NCBI GenBank assembly: GCA_947169045.1
Contig: CAMVOC010000008.1
Location: forward strand, 1-38,402
DNA length: 38,402 nt
Source: an uncultured bacterium
Lineage (GTDB): Bacteria > Patescibacteriota > Gracilibacteria > Absconditabacterales > Absconditicoccaceae
Reading direction: 5' to 3'
Below the pieces are notes generated by a model, which was not told the DNA's origin, made no database searches, and was given only the letters and a program-made list of their open reading frames with translations. Position numbers and translations under genes: made by a program. Positions 1-8,091 of the stretch are shown piece after piece; the first letter of the stretch is position 1, and every line of letters starts with the position of its first letter.

Positions 1-297
1 GTTTTCTTTCGCAATTGTATATTCCAGATCCATAGCCCGATTAGGCTCGGTAAGAAGCTTCGTAGTCACCGGCATTACCAGGAACTGCATCTGGGACAGG
101 CTAAGCTCCAGATCTTCTCTGTCATATTCCCCATACGGTTCAGACTCATACCAAATCGCACAGTCCTGAATCCTGAGGATCATTGATGCATATTTCTCAA
201 AGTAAATATTCATGTCATCAGGATGACATGAAAAATAAACATTTGGTTTTCCCTGAGGTCTTTCGCCGGCAATAGTTTTATAATCCAATCTGGACAT
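1..297 (-). CDS. TIR-like domain protein, N-terminal fragment, foreign-looking
   Basis: The reading frame starts at ATG 295-297 and runs off the left edge, giving 99 residues without a stop. It begins MSRLDYKTIAGERPQGKPNV and continues with YFSCHPDD and a CAIWYES segment. This resembles the beta-A/beta-B part of TIR domains, as found in TIR proteins of Lachnospiraceae-type Firmicutes (recalled resemblance, not searched). A strong Shine-Dalgarno AGGAGG (305-310) lies at good spacing; most other genes in this window have none. Glycine is encoded by GGC, GGG and GGA with no in-frame UGA, and GC content is higher than in the neighbouring DNA. The fragment probably does not share the genetic code or origin of the rest of the window. 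TIR assignment is moderate; the foreign character is directly visible. Confidence 0.6.
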   Translation of the reverse strand, partial: MSRLDYKTIAGERPQGKPNVYFSCHPDDMNIYFEKYASMILRIQDCAIWYESEPYGEYDREDLELSLSQMQFLVMPVTTKLLTEPNRAMDLEYTIAKEN

Positions 298-542
298 TTT
301 CCATCCTCCTGTCTCATCTGAAGCGTTAATTATTTTGATTATAGCATCAGTTTTATTGTTTTTTCAGAGAAGCTTCCGGAAACGAATGATAAAGACAAAT
401 TAAATCAACCTTAAGATATTGTCGCTCTATGGCTTGCTTCTGCCGTCTCCGCTATCGCTTCTTTTCGATCCATGTTATACTTATCATACATGTATTTTAA
501 AAAATCTCACATCGTACATATTTACAATTAACTGATAATTTC
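298..542. other. Intergenic stretch with a probable foreign/resident junction
   Basis: There is no convincing gene here. A short minus-strand frame around 417-499 (MYDKYNMDRKEAI...) ends in TAA and could be the tail of something from the same foreign source, but it is too short to call. Composition changes from the GC-richer left part to the AT-rich resident style somewhere between about 420 and 540. Confidence 0.4.
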
Positions 543-2231
543 ATGCTTTGAGGACTGTTAGAATTCTTATGAGGATTAGGGCTTTTCCTTTTTGGAATGC
601 GCTATCTTACCCTTGCTGTAGAAAAATTTTCAAAAACAGGATTTAAAAAGCTGATCAAAAGATTCACTTCAAATGCAAAATCTGCAGTAGTTACCGGATT
701 TATCTCAACAATTATTACACAAAGTAGCAATTTAATGTCTGTTTTGGTATTAGCATTCGTAGGAACAGGACTCCTCTCTGTTACAGGAGGAATAGCCGTG
801 ATGCTAGGATCTAACATTTGAACCGTAGTTACAGACGCATTACTCGCAACAATAGGTCTCCATTTCGATATCAAAATGATCACGTTCCCTCTGCTTTTTT
901 TAGGAGCAATAGGACTGACATTTTTCATCAACAAAGAAAAAGTCGTCACCATAAGTAAAACCTGCATAGCCATTTCTTTCTCATTATTAGCTTTCGCTTT
1001 TATGAAAGAAGGACTAGATTTTCTCACACAAATCATTGATTTAAGCAAATTTACTTCAATGAATCCCCGAATTTTCTTCTGAATAGGATTAGTACTAGCC
1101 ACATTAATGCAATCCTGAGGAACAGTCTTTATCATTTCAATAACCTCAGCAAATGCTGGACTGATTCCACCAGAAATAGCTTTCCCACTCATCTTTGGAG
1201 CATATTTAGGGTCAACAGCAACAATTTTTATCGCATTACTAGGACAGCAATCAGCCATAAAAAAGCAAGTCGCCTACTCACATATTGGATTTAATCTCTT
1301 GGTAGCGATGCTAGGAATGCTATGTCTCCCTCTCATCAAATCATTGTTTATATCTACCATCTTCCCAAGATTTGGTACCGTAATCTCATTATCTGGATTT
1401 TATGTAGGACGAAGATTGATAATTGCGATAGGGGTTTTCCCATTCTTATGAAAAATCTCTGAAATGTTACAAGCAGTATTTGTGGAAAAAGAACCGCTAT
1501 TTGCGCTCGCTATCAAAAAAATCGATCCTATATCTGCCTGAACAGAATTAGGAATTTTAGCCCTCAAACAAGATATTTTGTTTTATTTCCAAGAAACCAT
1601 AGAGTATAACCTCAATATTCGAGATCTCTCTATAGAAGACCTTGATTCCCCTCTAGAAAAGAAAAATTTCATAGCGCAAGAAGAAAGAAATTTCACAAAA
1701 ACCAATCTCAAGAAAAAATACCAGGAAAATAAAGCTATTCAAGCACAATTATTACTGTTCCTAGCACAGATGAATCAAAACACCAAGCAAACCATCAAAG
1801 AATCCGAGCAACTAACAGCTCTCTACCAAATCATTACAGAAATTGGAGACTCATCAAAAACCTTAAAAGACGTACGAAACCGCGTAGAAGATTGGCAACG
1901 AAGTAGTAGTGAAAACCAGCAAAAAGACTACGAAACACAAAGAAAAATGGTCCTAGAATTTTATTGAGAGATCATCCAAATCGCAAAAAACATAGATAGT
2001 ATCGAAATATTTAGTCTATTAAATCAACTAATGGACAAAATCGAGAATAACGACAAAAAATACCTCAAAATGTTTAAACAAATTGAAGGAGAAGTTGAGC
2101 TCGTCAATCTCATTCAAATAAATCGTTATTTTTCAGCTTCTTGTCTCTCTTTACTAAAAGCTATCGAATCCTTTTCACTTTCAAATGAAGAAAAAAAATA
2201 TATCAAAGAACATATCAAAACACTTTTCTAA
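543..2231 (+). CDS. Na/Pi cotransporter family protein with PhoU-like C-terminal domain
   Basis: Sodium-dependent phosphate carrier of the inner membrane, 562 residues. The start is ATG 543, which adds a typical first helix (GLGLFLFGMRYLT) through two UGA-Gly codons at 549 and 570. Two halves with the QSS-type motifs of the Na/Pi cotransporter repeat are visible: TQSSNL near residue 60, followed by GGIAVMLGSNIGT, and MQSGGT with GAYLGST near residue 200. About eight hydrophobic helices are followed from about residue 345 by a soluble helical region rich in Glu, Lys and Gln that matches the usual C-terminal PhoU-like domain. Standard-code reading would split it into several pieces, and each UGA sits at a plausible glycine. 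It is the first resident gene after the foreign fragment and ends at TAA 2229-2231. No Shine-Dalgarno is seen. Confidence 0.9.
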
Positions 2232-2235
2232 ACGA

Positions 2236-2346
2236 TAAAAAAATGCCCATTGGGGGAATGGGCATGCAACCACAGTATTAAGAGGAAGAAAGCGAAGAAA
2301 AAACTTCACTTTTATACCCTCTAACAAGTTAATAAAAAAATTATGC
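2236..2346 (-). ncRNA. Predicted small RNA cassette (promoter and terminator)
   Basis: A near-consensus promoter (TTGACT at 2375-2380, 16-nt spacer, TATAAT at 2353-2358) points left. About 80 nt downstream is a perfect 9-bp hairpin (2243-2251 with 2257-2265) followed on the minus strand by seven U residues: an intrinsic terminator. No reasonable ORF lies between. The transcript would start near 2346 and be about 110 nt. It has the same promoter spacing and cassette design as the array at 31.6-33.05 kb. The stretch complementary to 2269-2286 can pair at 17 of 18 positions with the 3' UTR of the gene ending at 28722. It could instead be an extended 3' UTR of the DUF3127 gene, but the internal promoter argues for a separate RNA. 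Confidence 0.65.
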
Positions 2347-2352
2347 TTCTAA

Positions 2353-2380
2353 ATTATAATCAAAATTTCAAAAAAGTCAA
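2353..2380 (-). promoter_or_regulatory. Sigma-70-type promoter of the 2.3-kb small RNA
   Basis: TTGACT (2375-2380) and TATAAT (2353-2358) on the minus strand, separated by 16 nt. It lies just downstream of the stop codon of the DUF3127 gene. Confidence 0.75.
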
Positions 2381-2394
2381 TAGATTTTTACAAG

Positions 2395-2712
2395 CTAGAA
2401 TGGCAAATCTGAACCAGAAGCGCTAGATCCTCCTAATGGTTCAATTTTCCAAGCTCCAATACTATTAAATCGTCTATCAGCTTCTTTGTTGGATTGTTTA
2501 GCTCTATAGGTAAGATTTACCCTCACCATATCATTTTCATTAAAGCTATCGATAAGACCTGTTTTTTCTCCTCGTAAATCAATAGCCAATGAGTTCTTGA
2601 ATTCTCTATCAGAATTTTCCTCGATAACAAATGTCCTCTTTTGACGAGGTTCTCCGTTAATCTCAATCTCTGCAGGGGCTGAAATAAAAATAATTTTTCC
2701 TTCGATAAACAT
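2395..2712 (-). CDS. DUF3127-family OB-fold/SSB-like protein
   Basis: A protein of 105 residues. It opens with MFIEGKIIFI and contains alternating strands (KRTFVIEE, NSLAIDLRGEK, DMVRVNLTYRAK, FNSIGAWKIEPL) characteristic of DUF3127, a small OB-fold family related to single-stranded-DNA-binding proteins. It ends SGSDLPF, resembling the acidic/hydrophobic C-terminal tail (..DIPF) by which SSB recruits partner proteins. A role in DNA replication or repair is inferred from this fold and tail. It overlaps nothing and is followed by the small RNA promoter at 2380. No in-frame UGA occurs in this short gene. The family call is from recognition of the pattern, not a search. Confidence 0.7.
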   Translation of the reverse strand: MFIEGKIIFISAPAEIEINGEPRQKRTFVIEENSDREFKNSLAIDLRGEKTGLIDSFNENDMVRVNLTYRAKQSNKEADRRFNSIGAWKIEPLGGSSASGSDLPF

Positions 2713-2748
2713 GAAAATAGTGAATAATAAAATAAATACAGCCCCAGC

Positions 2749-3174
2749 TTATATTTTTTTCTTTTGGTGTCAAGAGAAAATATCCCTGATGCAAACTAAG
2801 ATTACCGCAGTTGTCAAAAAAACATCGGCAAAATTAAATACCGGGAAGGAAAAAAATGCAAAAAAATCCCTTACTCCTCCCAAAAATATCCTATCTAATA
2901 AATTTCCAAGCGTCCCAGCAAAGAACAAGCTGAATTCTCGCAAAGTAAGCCAATCTTTAGCAAACAAAAAGAAAAAAAGCAGACTACATACGATAGCAAT
3001 AACACAAGAGACCAAAGAGGGCATAGGAATTCACCGAGAAATCCCTGTATTTAAAAGAGGTTGTAAAAAAGGCAAATCTGAGCCTATCCCTTGAGAATAA
3101 AAAATCCACTTAGAACCCCAATCAAGTACTAACAAACCAAAAACAAGGAAAAGAGCAAGCTTTTTTGTTGTCAT
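2749..3174 (-). CDS. lspA: Signal peptidase II
   Basis: Membrane aspartyl protease that removes the signal peptide from lipidated prolipoproteins, 141 residues. The start chosen is ATG 3174 ([15 protein letters not shown]). The family motifs are present: LNTGISRG near residue 46, GTLGNLLDR with one catalytic Asp, and FNFADVFLT with the second catalytic Asp. Four hydrophobic helices are visible. Under the standard code the gene would be cut at the UGA in ISRG-IPMPS and would end early at a UGA just before the true TAA (2749-2751). It sits two genes from an Lgt-like protein, so lipoprotein maturation is represented here. Confidence 0.9.
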
Positions 3175-3214
3175 CACGAAAGAAATAAGAGGATTATTTA
3201 AGGAAAATCAAACA

Positions 3215-3613
3215 CTAATCACCAATCTTGATTCTTTCTCCTTCCATCTCTAATTGATCCAATTTCTTTTCAACTGCTTCATCAGAGAAAATCCAATAAT
3301 CCATACCAGAAACTTCATCTATTTCCAACACTTCAGGTGACTGAATAACTCAAAAACTTTTCCCCTCACCTCTATGTACCAAAAAATTCAATTTATTTCC
3401 CATTCCAACGAACACATTAATCAACAATCCTCCGATATCATATTCCCCAGGAAAATCCAGAGTAGCAAGATTTGACCTATCATACGCCATTTCTGCCCCC
3501 ATCAAAGACATTAAATTAATTTTTCCAGCATCCACTACTTCTGGAGCAAACAAAAAACGATCTTCAATAAGAGTTCCTTGAGGAGTACTAGCAATCTGTA
3601 ACATTTCATACAT
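3215..3613 (-). CDS. Conserved hypothetical, possibly metallo-beta-lactamase-like
   Basis: A protein of 132 residues with one in-frame UGA (KSF-G-VIQS). A segment FPGEYDIGGLLI resembles the (G)PGEYE..G motif in the C-terminal part of UlaG-like metallo-beta-lactamase proteins, but no HxHxDH zinc motif is present. It could be a degenerate or partial relative, or something unrelated. The C-terminal third is acidic and helical (DEAVEKKLDQLEMEG). It lies between lspA and the Lgt-like gene on the same strand. Function unknown. Confidence 0.55.
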
Positions 3614-3659
3614 AAATAAAGACTAAAAAGCTGATTTCAACAGACAATTCAACTATCCC

Positions 3660-4433
3660 TTATTTTCTCCACCTTAATCCCGTCAAAATACAGAGCAACG
3701 CAGCAAAAAGAGAAAAATACTGCTTAACATCTCGCGAAATTCCCCAAAGAGAGATCACTCCATATCTTGGATAATTCTGAAACAAGAAACAAAGATTTAC
3801 CACCAATAACAAGCCTAAAAATCCCCAAATTCAGCCTCAATTTTTCTTTCCTAAAATTCTCGTAATATGCACAATCATATTGACCAACAACACACCAAAA
3901 GAAAGGAACAATCCTACGGGATACACCCCATCAAATTTAAGCAATTTACTCTCCGAGGTGAGTGCTTTCACAGCAAAATGAGAAGTAGTAGTTTTTCCAA
4001 TCACGGTATCTCCAAACACCAAAAAAATCCCCAACACCATTAACCCATTAGAAAACGCCGAAAACAAGATATCTATCCGAATTTTTTTATTTTCCAATCT
4101 CTTCACACTACACAGAAAAAAAGAAAGAAAAAGCAGAAGTGCAAGCAAAATACCCACCCAATGCAACGAAAAACCTTCTGGACGAAGGATAGTTCCAAAT
4201 TCTGGCAATGTATGAGGAAGAAAGTTTTTTGTCGCTAATGCTACAGCAAAATAACGCCCTAAAAGATATGTTACGATCAACCACAATGGCAACTGAAATC
4301 CTATTTTTGCAAAATCTTGATGATACTGTCTACACAAATACCAGAGTGTAATGATAAACGTCCCCAAAGAAAGAATTACACCCAACGTCATCATCGACAC
4401 TCTCAGCCCAAACACTTCAATGAAAGGAAACAT
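3660..4433 (-). CDS. Lgt-like membrane protein (divergent prolipoprotein diacylglyceryl transferase)
   Basis: A protein of 257 residues with about seven hydrophobic helices. The order of elements follows Lgt: an N-terminal VFGLRVSMMTLGVILSLG helix, LLGRYFAVALA, an EGFSLHW segment at the place of the family's GGMSFHGG, FGDTVIGKTT at the place of GRxGNFxNGE, and a final helix after GISRDVKQYFSL at the place of the ISxGQxxS motif. Key residues of bona fide Lgt (the conserved Arg-Asn loop, the HPSQLYE-type motif) are not recognisable, so activity is uncertain. Closeness to lspA supports a lipoprotein-processing role. Two UGA-Gly codons occur near the C-terminus, extending the protein beyond the standard-code frame. 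An unrelated polytopic protein is the alternative. Confidence 0.55.
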
Positions 4434-4464
4434 TCCACAAAAGAGAAATAAAAATTCCTTAAGT

Positions 4465-4538
4465 TGGCTGGGGAACTAGGATTCGAACCTAGATAAACGG
4501 AGTCAGAGTCCGGGGTCCTACCATTAGACGATTCCCCA
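4465..4538 (-). tRNA. tRNA-Gln (anticodon CUG)
   Basis: A 74-nt cloverleaf. The acceptor TGGGGAA pairs with TTCCCCA, the discriminator is G, and CCA is encoded (4465-4467). The T arm is CTAGG-TTCGAAT-CCTAG and the anticodon loop CTCTGAC. The anticodon stem has four good pairs plus a C-U mismatch at its top. It matches the standard bacterial tRNA-Gln pattern. Confidence 0.9.
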
Positions 4539-4671
4539 CCAGCAAGGTATTTTTCCATACTTCTTTCTAGTTATTTACCTTCCATTTTCAAGAGCAACTT
4601 ATCACTACAAAAAAATAGAAAAAACATACTTCCCATCGATAAAATCAGATTTTTATCCTAATGACTACAAA

Positions 4672-5274
4672 CTACCACTTTTTCCAACTGGGACATGCTT
4701 GTTGCACATTAATATGAGAAAATCCATCAAACTGCAAAGCTGAAACAAGAGTTGCTGTCAATTTCCCGAGATCTTGACCGGATACTGACTCCACAAAGGT
4801 TCCACCGGCACTTTTAACTAATGCAAGAGGAGAAAAAGGCTGATACAAATTACCTCAAGGAGTTGATTTCGTCGTTACGCCTGCAGGAGTCGTATCAGAA
4901 GCTTGTCCCGTTGTAAGAGCATAATTCTGATTATCACAAGTCAAATGCAAAATTGGAATATTTTTTCTCGCAGCATGAAGCAAATGAGAAAGCCCAATTC
5001 CATAGCTATCTCCATCACCAGAAAGACTGATAACCGTCAAATCAGGACGAGCAAGTTTTACTCCAATAGCAAAAGGAATACCTCTACCATGAAGCGTTTC
5101 TACTCCCAATCCATCTACATATTGACTCATTTTGGAGCCACATCAGATTCCCGTAACAATGACCAAACGATGTTTAGGAATATGGAGCTCTTCAACCGCC
5201 TTTTTGAGAGCAAGCTGAATGAAATAATTCCCACATCCAGGACACCATTGGATTTTCGTTAATCAAGTTCTCAT
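4672..5274 (-). CDS. 2-oxoacid:ferredoxin oxidoreductase, beta (TPP-binding) subunit
   Basis: A protein of 200 residues reading MRTGLTKIQWCPGCGNYFI, the hallmark N-terminus of KorB/PorB-type beta subunits, which bind thiamine diphosphate and a 4Fe-4S cluster. The TPP motif GDGDSYGIG...DNQNYALTTGQ is intact near residues 88-125, and a final Cys occurs in ACPSWKKW. UGA encodes glycine in the conserved TGIGCGS and in STPGGN. The start at 5274 was chosen because it is in frame with the Cys motif. The protein is shorter than typical beta subunits (about 280-300 residues). No alpha or gamma subunit lies in the window; the upstream gene (12 nt away) is not one. Substrate cannot be told from sequence alone. 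Confidence 0.85.
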
Positions 5275-5285
5275 CAGACATATTC

Positions 5286-5744
5286 TTAATTTAAAAACTT
5301 ATTAATCATCTTCTGAGCCCAATTGGCAACAGGATTTTTATCATGACCTTGTCCAATCTGTACAATACGATCTGCAGATTTACGAATATTTGCTTGCACT
5401 TGCGGAGAACGATCTTGAATACGATCCTCCCCCTGAACCTCTCCACGAACACTCTGCAAAGAAGATCAACGAGATGATGCCAAAATATCAGGAGAAGCCA
5501 CCTCTTGCACATGCTCTTGCTGAGATATTTGAGCTTCCAAGTCCTTCAATTGTTCCTCAGAATCTCTTTTTTCAGGATAATGAAAATCCTTATCAATAGC
5601 GCCAATAATATCCTGAGTAGACAAAGAAACCTGATCTACTTCTTGTCATGACGAATGAAGAGAAGGAGTTACTTCTTTCTGATGTTGCTGTTTTTCTGCT
5701 TTTACTTCTGGAGTAAAATCACGTTCTGAAGCTTTCAACGCCAT
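5286..5744 (-). CDS. Hypothetical charged, Gln-rich protein
   Basis: A protein of 152 residues beginning MALKASERDFTPEVKAE. It is hydrophilic, rich in Gln, Glu, Lys and Ser, with coiled-coil-like stretches (SEEQLKDLEAQISQQEH) and no membrane segment or signal peptide. Two UGA codons are read as glycine (SSGQEVD, SSRGSSLQ). It sits 55 nt downstream of hrcA, where many bacteria carry grpE, but shows no GrpE-like C-terminal beta domain. Its stop is 11 nt before the ferredoxin oxidoreductase start, suggesting co-transcription. Function unknown. Confidence 0.6.
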
Positions 5745-5799
5745 CGATAACAAAACACAATCTAAAAGAATTTTCAGGTACTACGTATTGAAAATCTAA

Positions 5800-6471
5800 T
5801 TACCCTTCCATTTTTTGTAAAATCTGTGAAAGAATGGCCATATTCTTTTTATAATTAACTCTCATTGGCCCTACGATCGCTAAAATACAGTCAAAACCAT
5901 TGAGTGTTAATTTAGCATACACCGTAGAAATAAGCGTAGTCCCATCCTCTACAAATGTATAATAAATTTGATTTTTTTTAAGAATTTTTTCATCGATATA
6001 TTTTACAATTTTCTTTTCTTCTATAAATTTAATAATGGCTTTTGTCTCCTGATATTCATCTTTCAGATCTTCACGCAACAAATTATTAATCCCCAAATAA
6101 TAATACTCATCATTCCTCAAAAATCCAATCATCACTCCATCCACAAGATTTCCAAGAGCTTCCACAATCTCTTTAATATTCTCTCTCGTAGATACGACCT
6201 CATTAATCGTTTCAGATTCCATCTGATGAAGATAATTCTCAATATAAGCCTTGAGTCCATCTACTGTAGGAATTCTCCCACTAGAATTGTAAGGTTGGTA
6301 CACCATACCTTGTTTTTCTAGCATATTAAGATGTTTCCTGAGCGTAGAAGGAGCGTAATCAATATCTTCCAACGAATGCAAAAGCTTAGAACCAATAGGT
6401 TCTCCCTTATCAATATACGTATCGATTACGATATCCAATAACGCGAGTAATTTTTCGTCTTGTTGCATCAA
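5800..6471 (-). CDS. hrcA: Heat-inducible transcription repressor HrcA
   Basis: A protein of 223 residues. The N-terminal winged helix (residues about 1-75) carries the HrcA signature: IDTYIDKGEPIGSKLL, YAPSTLRKHLNMLEKQGMV and the SSGRIPTVDGLKAYI block. The C-terminal part includes the family's FVEDGTTLISTVYA and ILAIVGPMRVNYKKNMAIL segments. The protein is shorter than typical HrcA (about 340 residues), lacking much of the middle insertion domain. No dnaK, dnaJ or grpE lies next to it, and no inverted repeat like CIRCE was found upstream. A promoter at 6478-6504 places the transcription start at or next to the ATG, so the mRNA is probably leaderless. Confidence 0.9.
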   Translation of the reverse strand: MMQQDEKLLALLDIVIDTYIDKGEPIGSKLLHSLEDIDYAPSTLRKHLNMLEKQGMVYQPYNSSGRIPTVDGLKAYIENYLHQMESETINEVVSTRENIKEIVEALGNLVDGVMIGFLRNDEYYYLGINNLLREDLKDEYQETKAIIKFIEEKKIVKYIDEKILKKNQIYYTFVEDGTTLISTVYAKLTLNGFDCILAIVGPMRVNYKKNMAILSQILQKMEG

Positions 6472-6477
6472 GCAAAA

Positions 6478-6504
6478 GTATAAAAATTCTGACTAGAATG
6501 GCAA
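6478..6504 (-). promoter_or_regulatory. Promoter of hrcA, probably giving a leaderless mRNA
   Basis: TTGCCA (6499-6504), a 16-nt spacer and TATACT (6478-6483) on the minus strand. The expected start point, 6-7 nt downstream, coincides with the hrcA ATG at 6471. Confidence 0.6.
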
Positions 6505-6549
6505 GAGAAAATTGAAAAAAAGGGTACGACCAACAAAACAACAAATACC

Positions 6550-7446
6550 TTATCCACCGAACTTCGCAAATACTTGATAAAGAATCAATAAAAAGCTGAA
6601 AAGTACCACTCCTGATACCAAAAGATTAATCAGAATTGTTTTTGCTCTTTTAGATCCAGATCCACTTCCTCCATCCGTCAAGAAAGAAAATCCGGCATAA
6701 AATACCATAATCACTGCAATCGCACCATAAATAAATCCACAGAACTTCGCAGCAGAAATAATAAAATCTGTCGCTTGCTGAACAAAATCAGGCATACTAG
6801 CAATATAATAAACAAAGTCTACCACTTTCATCAACGTCAAAGCTCCAACAACATTCAAAATTCCTTTCACTAATTTTTTCGATTTAGCGGCATCTCATGC
6901 GACAATAGTACGGAATCCTATAATAACCACCATTAAAATCGCATAAAAGAAAGCAAATCCCTTTAACACCGTAAGAAACTGCAAGAAAAAAGAAGAATTT
7001 GCACGATCGACTAACGGTTCTACTCCCGTAATAGTCCTCACATCAAATACATCACCAAAAAACCATCCAGAACCATAAATAAAGAGAGCTCCTAAAGAGA
7101 TATATCCCAGATTTTTCAACTCTTTTTTTAAATCTTCAGATTTAGAACTACTCGTCACCAAAGACATTCCAGCATAAAAAATATACACCAAAACTAAACC
7201 AACTGCCAAACTCCTAAAAAGATTTCCCAAAGTACCGTAATTATCCATCCCTAAAGGATATAACACCGTGAAAATATTTTCTTTCAAGGTCTGATCCTTA
7301 GAAATTCCATAATCATCAGGAGAAACAAAATCTTTTTTGATAGGACTAACAACTTCATCAACTCTTGGAGGTTGCTTTGCCTGTACCGCAGTCAATCCAC
7401 CAGAAAGAAAAAGCAGACCACAAAGAGTAAAAAGTATTTTTTTCAT
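6550..7446 (-). CDS. Tandem T4SS-pilin-like (VirB2/PF18895-type) membrane protein
   Basis: A protein of 298 residues with a cleavable-looking signal peptide (MKKILFTLCGLLFLSGGLTA). It has two related hydrophobic modules: residues about 75-180 (LGNLFRSLAVGLVLVYIFYAGMSLVTSSSKSEDLKKELKNLGYISLG) and residues about 205-298 (KFCGFIYGAIAVIMVFYAGFSFLTDGG...KRAKTILINLLVSGVVLF). Each has the helix-polar loop-helix plan of small type IV secretion pilins common in CPR/Patescibacteria genomes. The two halves join through a UGA-Gly at FRTIVA-G-DAAKS. The upstream neighbour (7477-7995) is a single-module relative, so the pair probably forms an operon. A role in a surface fibre, secretion or DNA-uptake apparatus is inferred; no ATPase or channel gene of such a system lies in the window. 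Confidence 0.65.
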
Positions 7447-7476
7447 CGTAATAAAGAAAAGCTAAATAAATTTCCG

Positions 7477-7995
7477 TTAAGCAAAGAGATTAATCACTGC
7501 AACAATGATATCCAAAAGAAAGTAAAATCCTACTAAAATCACAACTCCAATCCCAATAGAGACAAAGTTTTTCTGCACTTTTTCCAGTTTTCCTCCATTA
7601 TGAAGGGCATTCGTAACCATAAGAAATCCATTGTAAATAAGCAAAATAATAGCAAGTATAAACCCAAAAAAACAAATCCACTGAATGTAAGGATATATAT
7701 TTTTAGAAATCCACATCAAAGTATTAGTAATTCTCATGCTAGGATTTCAGCTTTCTCCTGCTGCTAAAGAAGTAACTCCATCCATAGAAGTATTCTGTAT
7801 TCTACCATCTTCATTGGCTTTATCTACCAAAGCATCCAATAAACTCACAGGGTTAGTAGCATCAAAAAATCTACTCACATTTTGTGCAGCAAAACTATAT
7901 GAACCTGCTAGCATAACGAGCGAAAGCACTCACAAAAAAGAAAAAAAAGTAAATTTTAAGAGGTTACAAGAGAGATGTATATTCCCTTTATTCAT
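7477..7995 (-). CDS. T4SS-pilin-like membrane protein
   Basis: A protein of 172 residues when read with UGA as Gly (two codons, in FSFLG-VLSLV and AAGESG-NPS). A hydrophobic N-terminal signal (residues about 10-35) is followed by a short exported region and then two helices: YPYIQWICFFGFILAIILLIYNG, then a KLEKVQKN loop, then FVSIGIGVVILVGFYFLL. This is the layout of VirB2-like pilins. It lies 30 nt upstream of the two-module relative on the same strand and likely leads the operon. A promoter at 8001-8028 suggests a start point at or next to the ATG. Confidence 0.65.
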
Positions 7996-8000
7996 GCCTT

Positions 8001-8028
8001 AGAATACAAAATAAAGTTTACCTTGTAA
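8001..8028 (-). promoter_or_regulatory. Possible promoter of the pilin-like operon
   Basis: TTACAA (8023-8028), 16 nt, TATTCT (8001-8006) on the minus strand. The predicted start point is at the ATG (7995), i.e. a leaderless message. The -35 box is weak. Confidence 0.4.
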
Positions 8029-8091
8029 GTATACTCATTTTCCTTAAAAAAAGCAAAAACTAAGACATTTTATCCAACATCATACAGTTCC

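Noticed and set aside
602-1258. A 218-codon open frame on the minus strand
   Set aside because: It is the antisense of the Na/Pi cotransporter gene, lacks any recognisable domain and disappears as a candidate once UGA is read as Gly on the plus strand.
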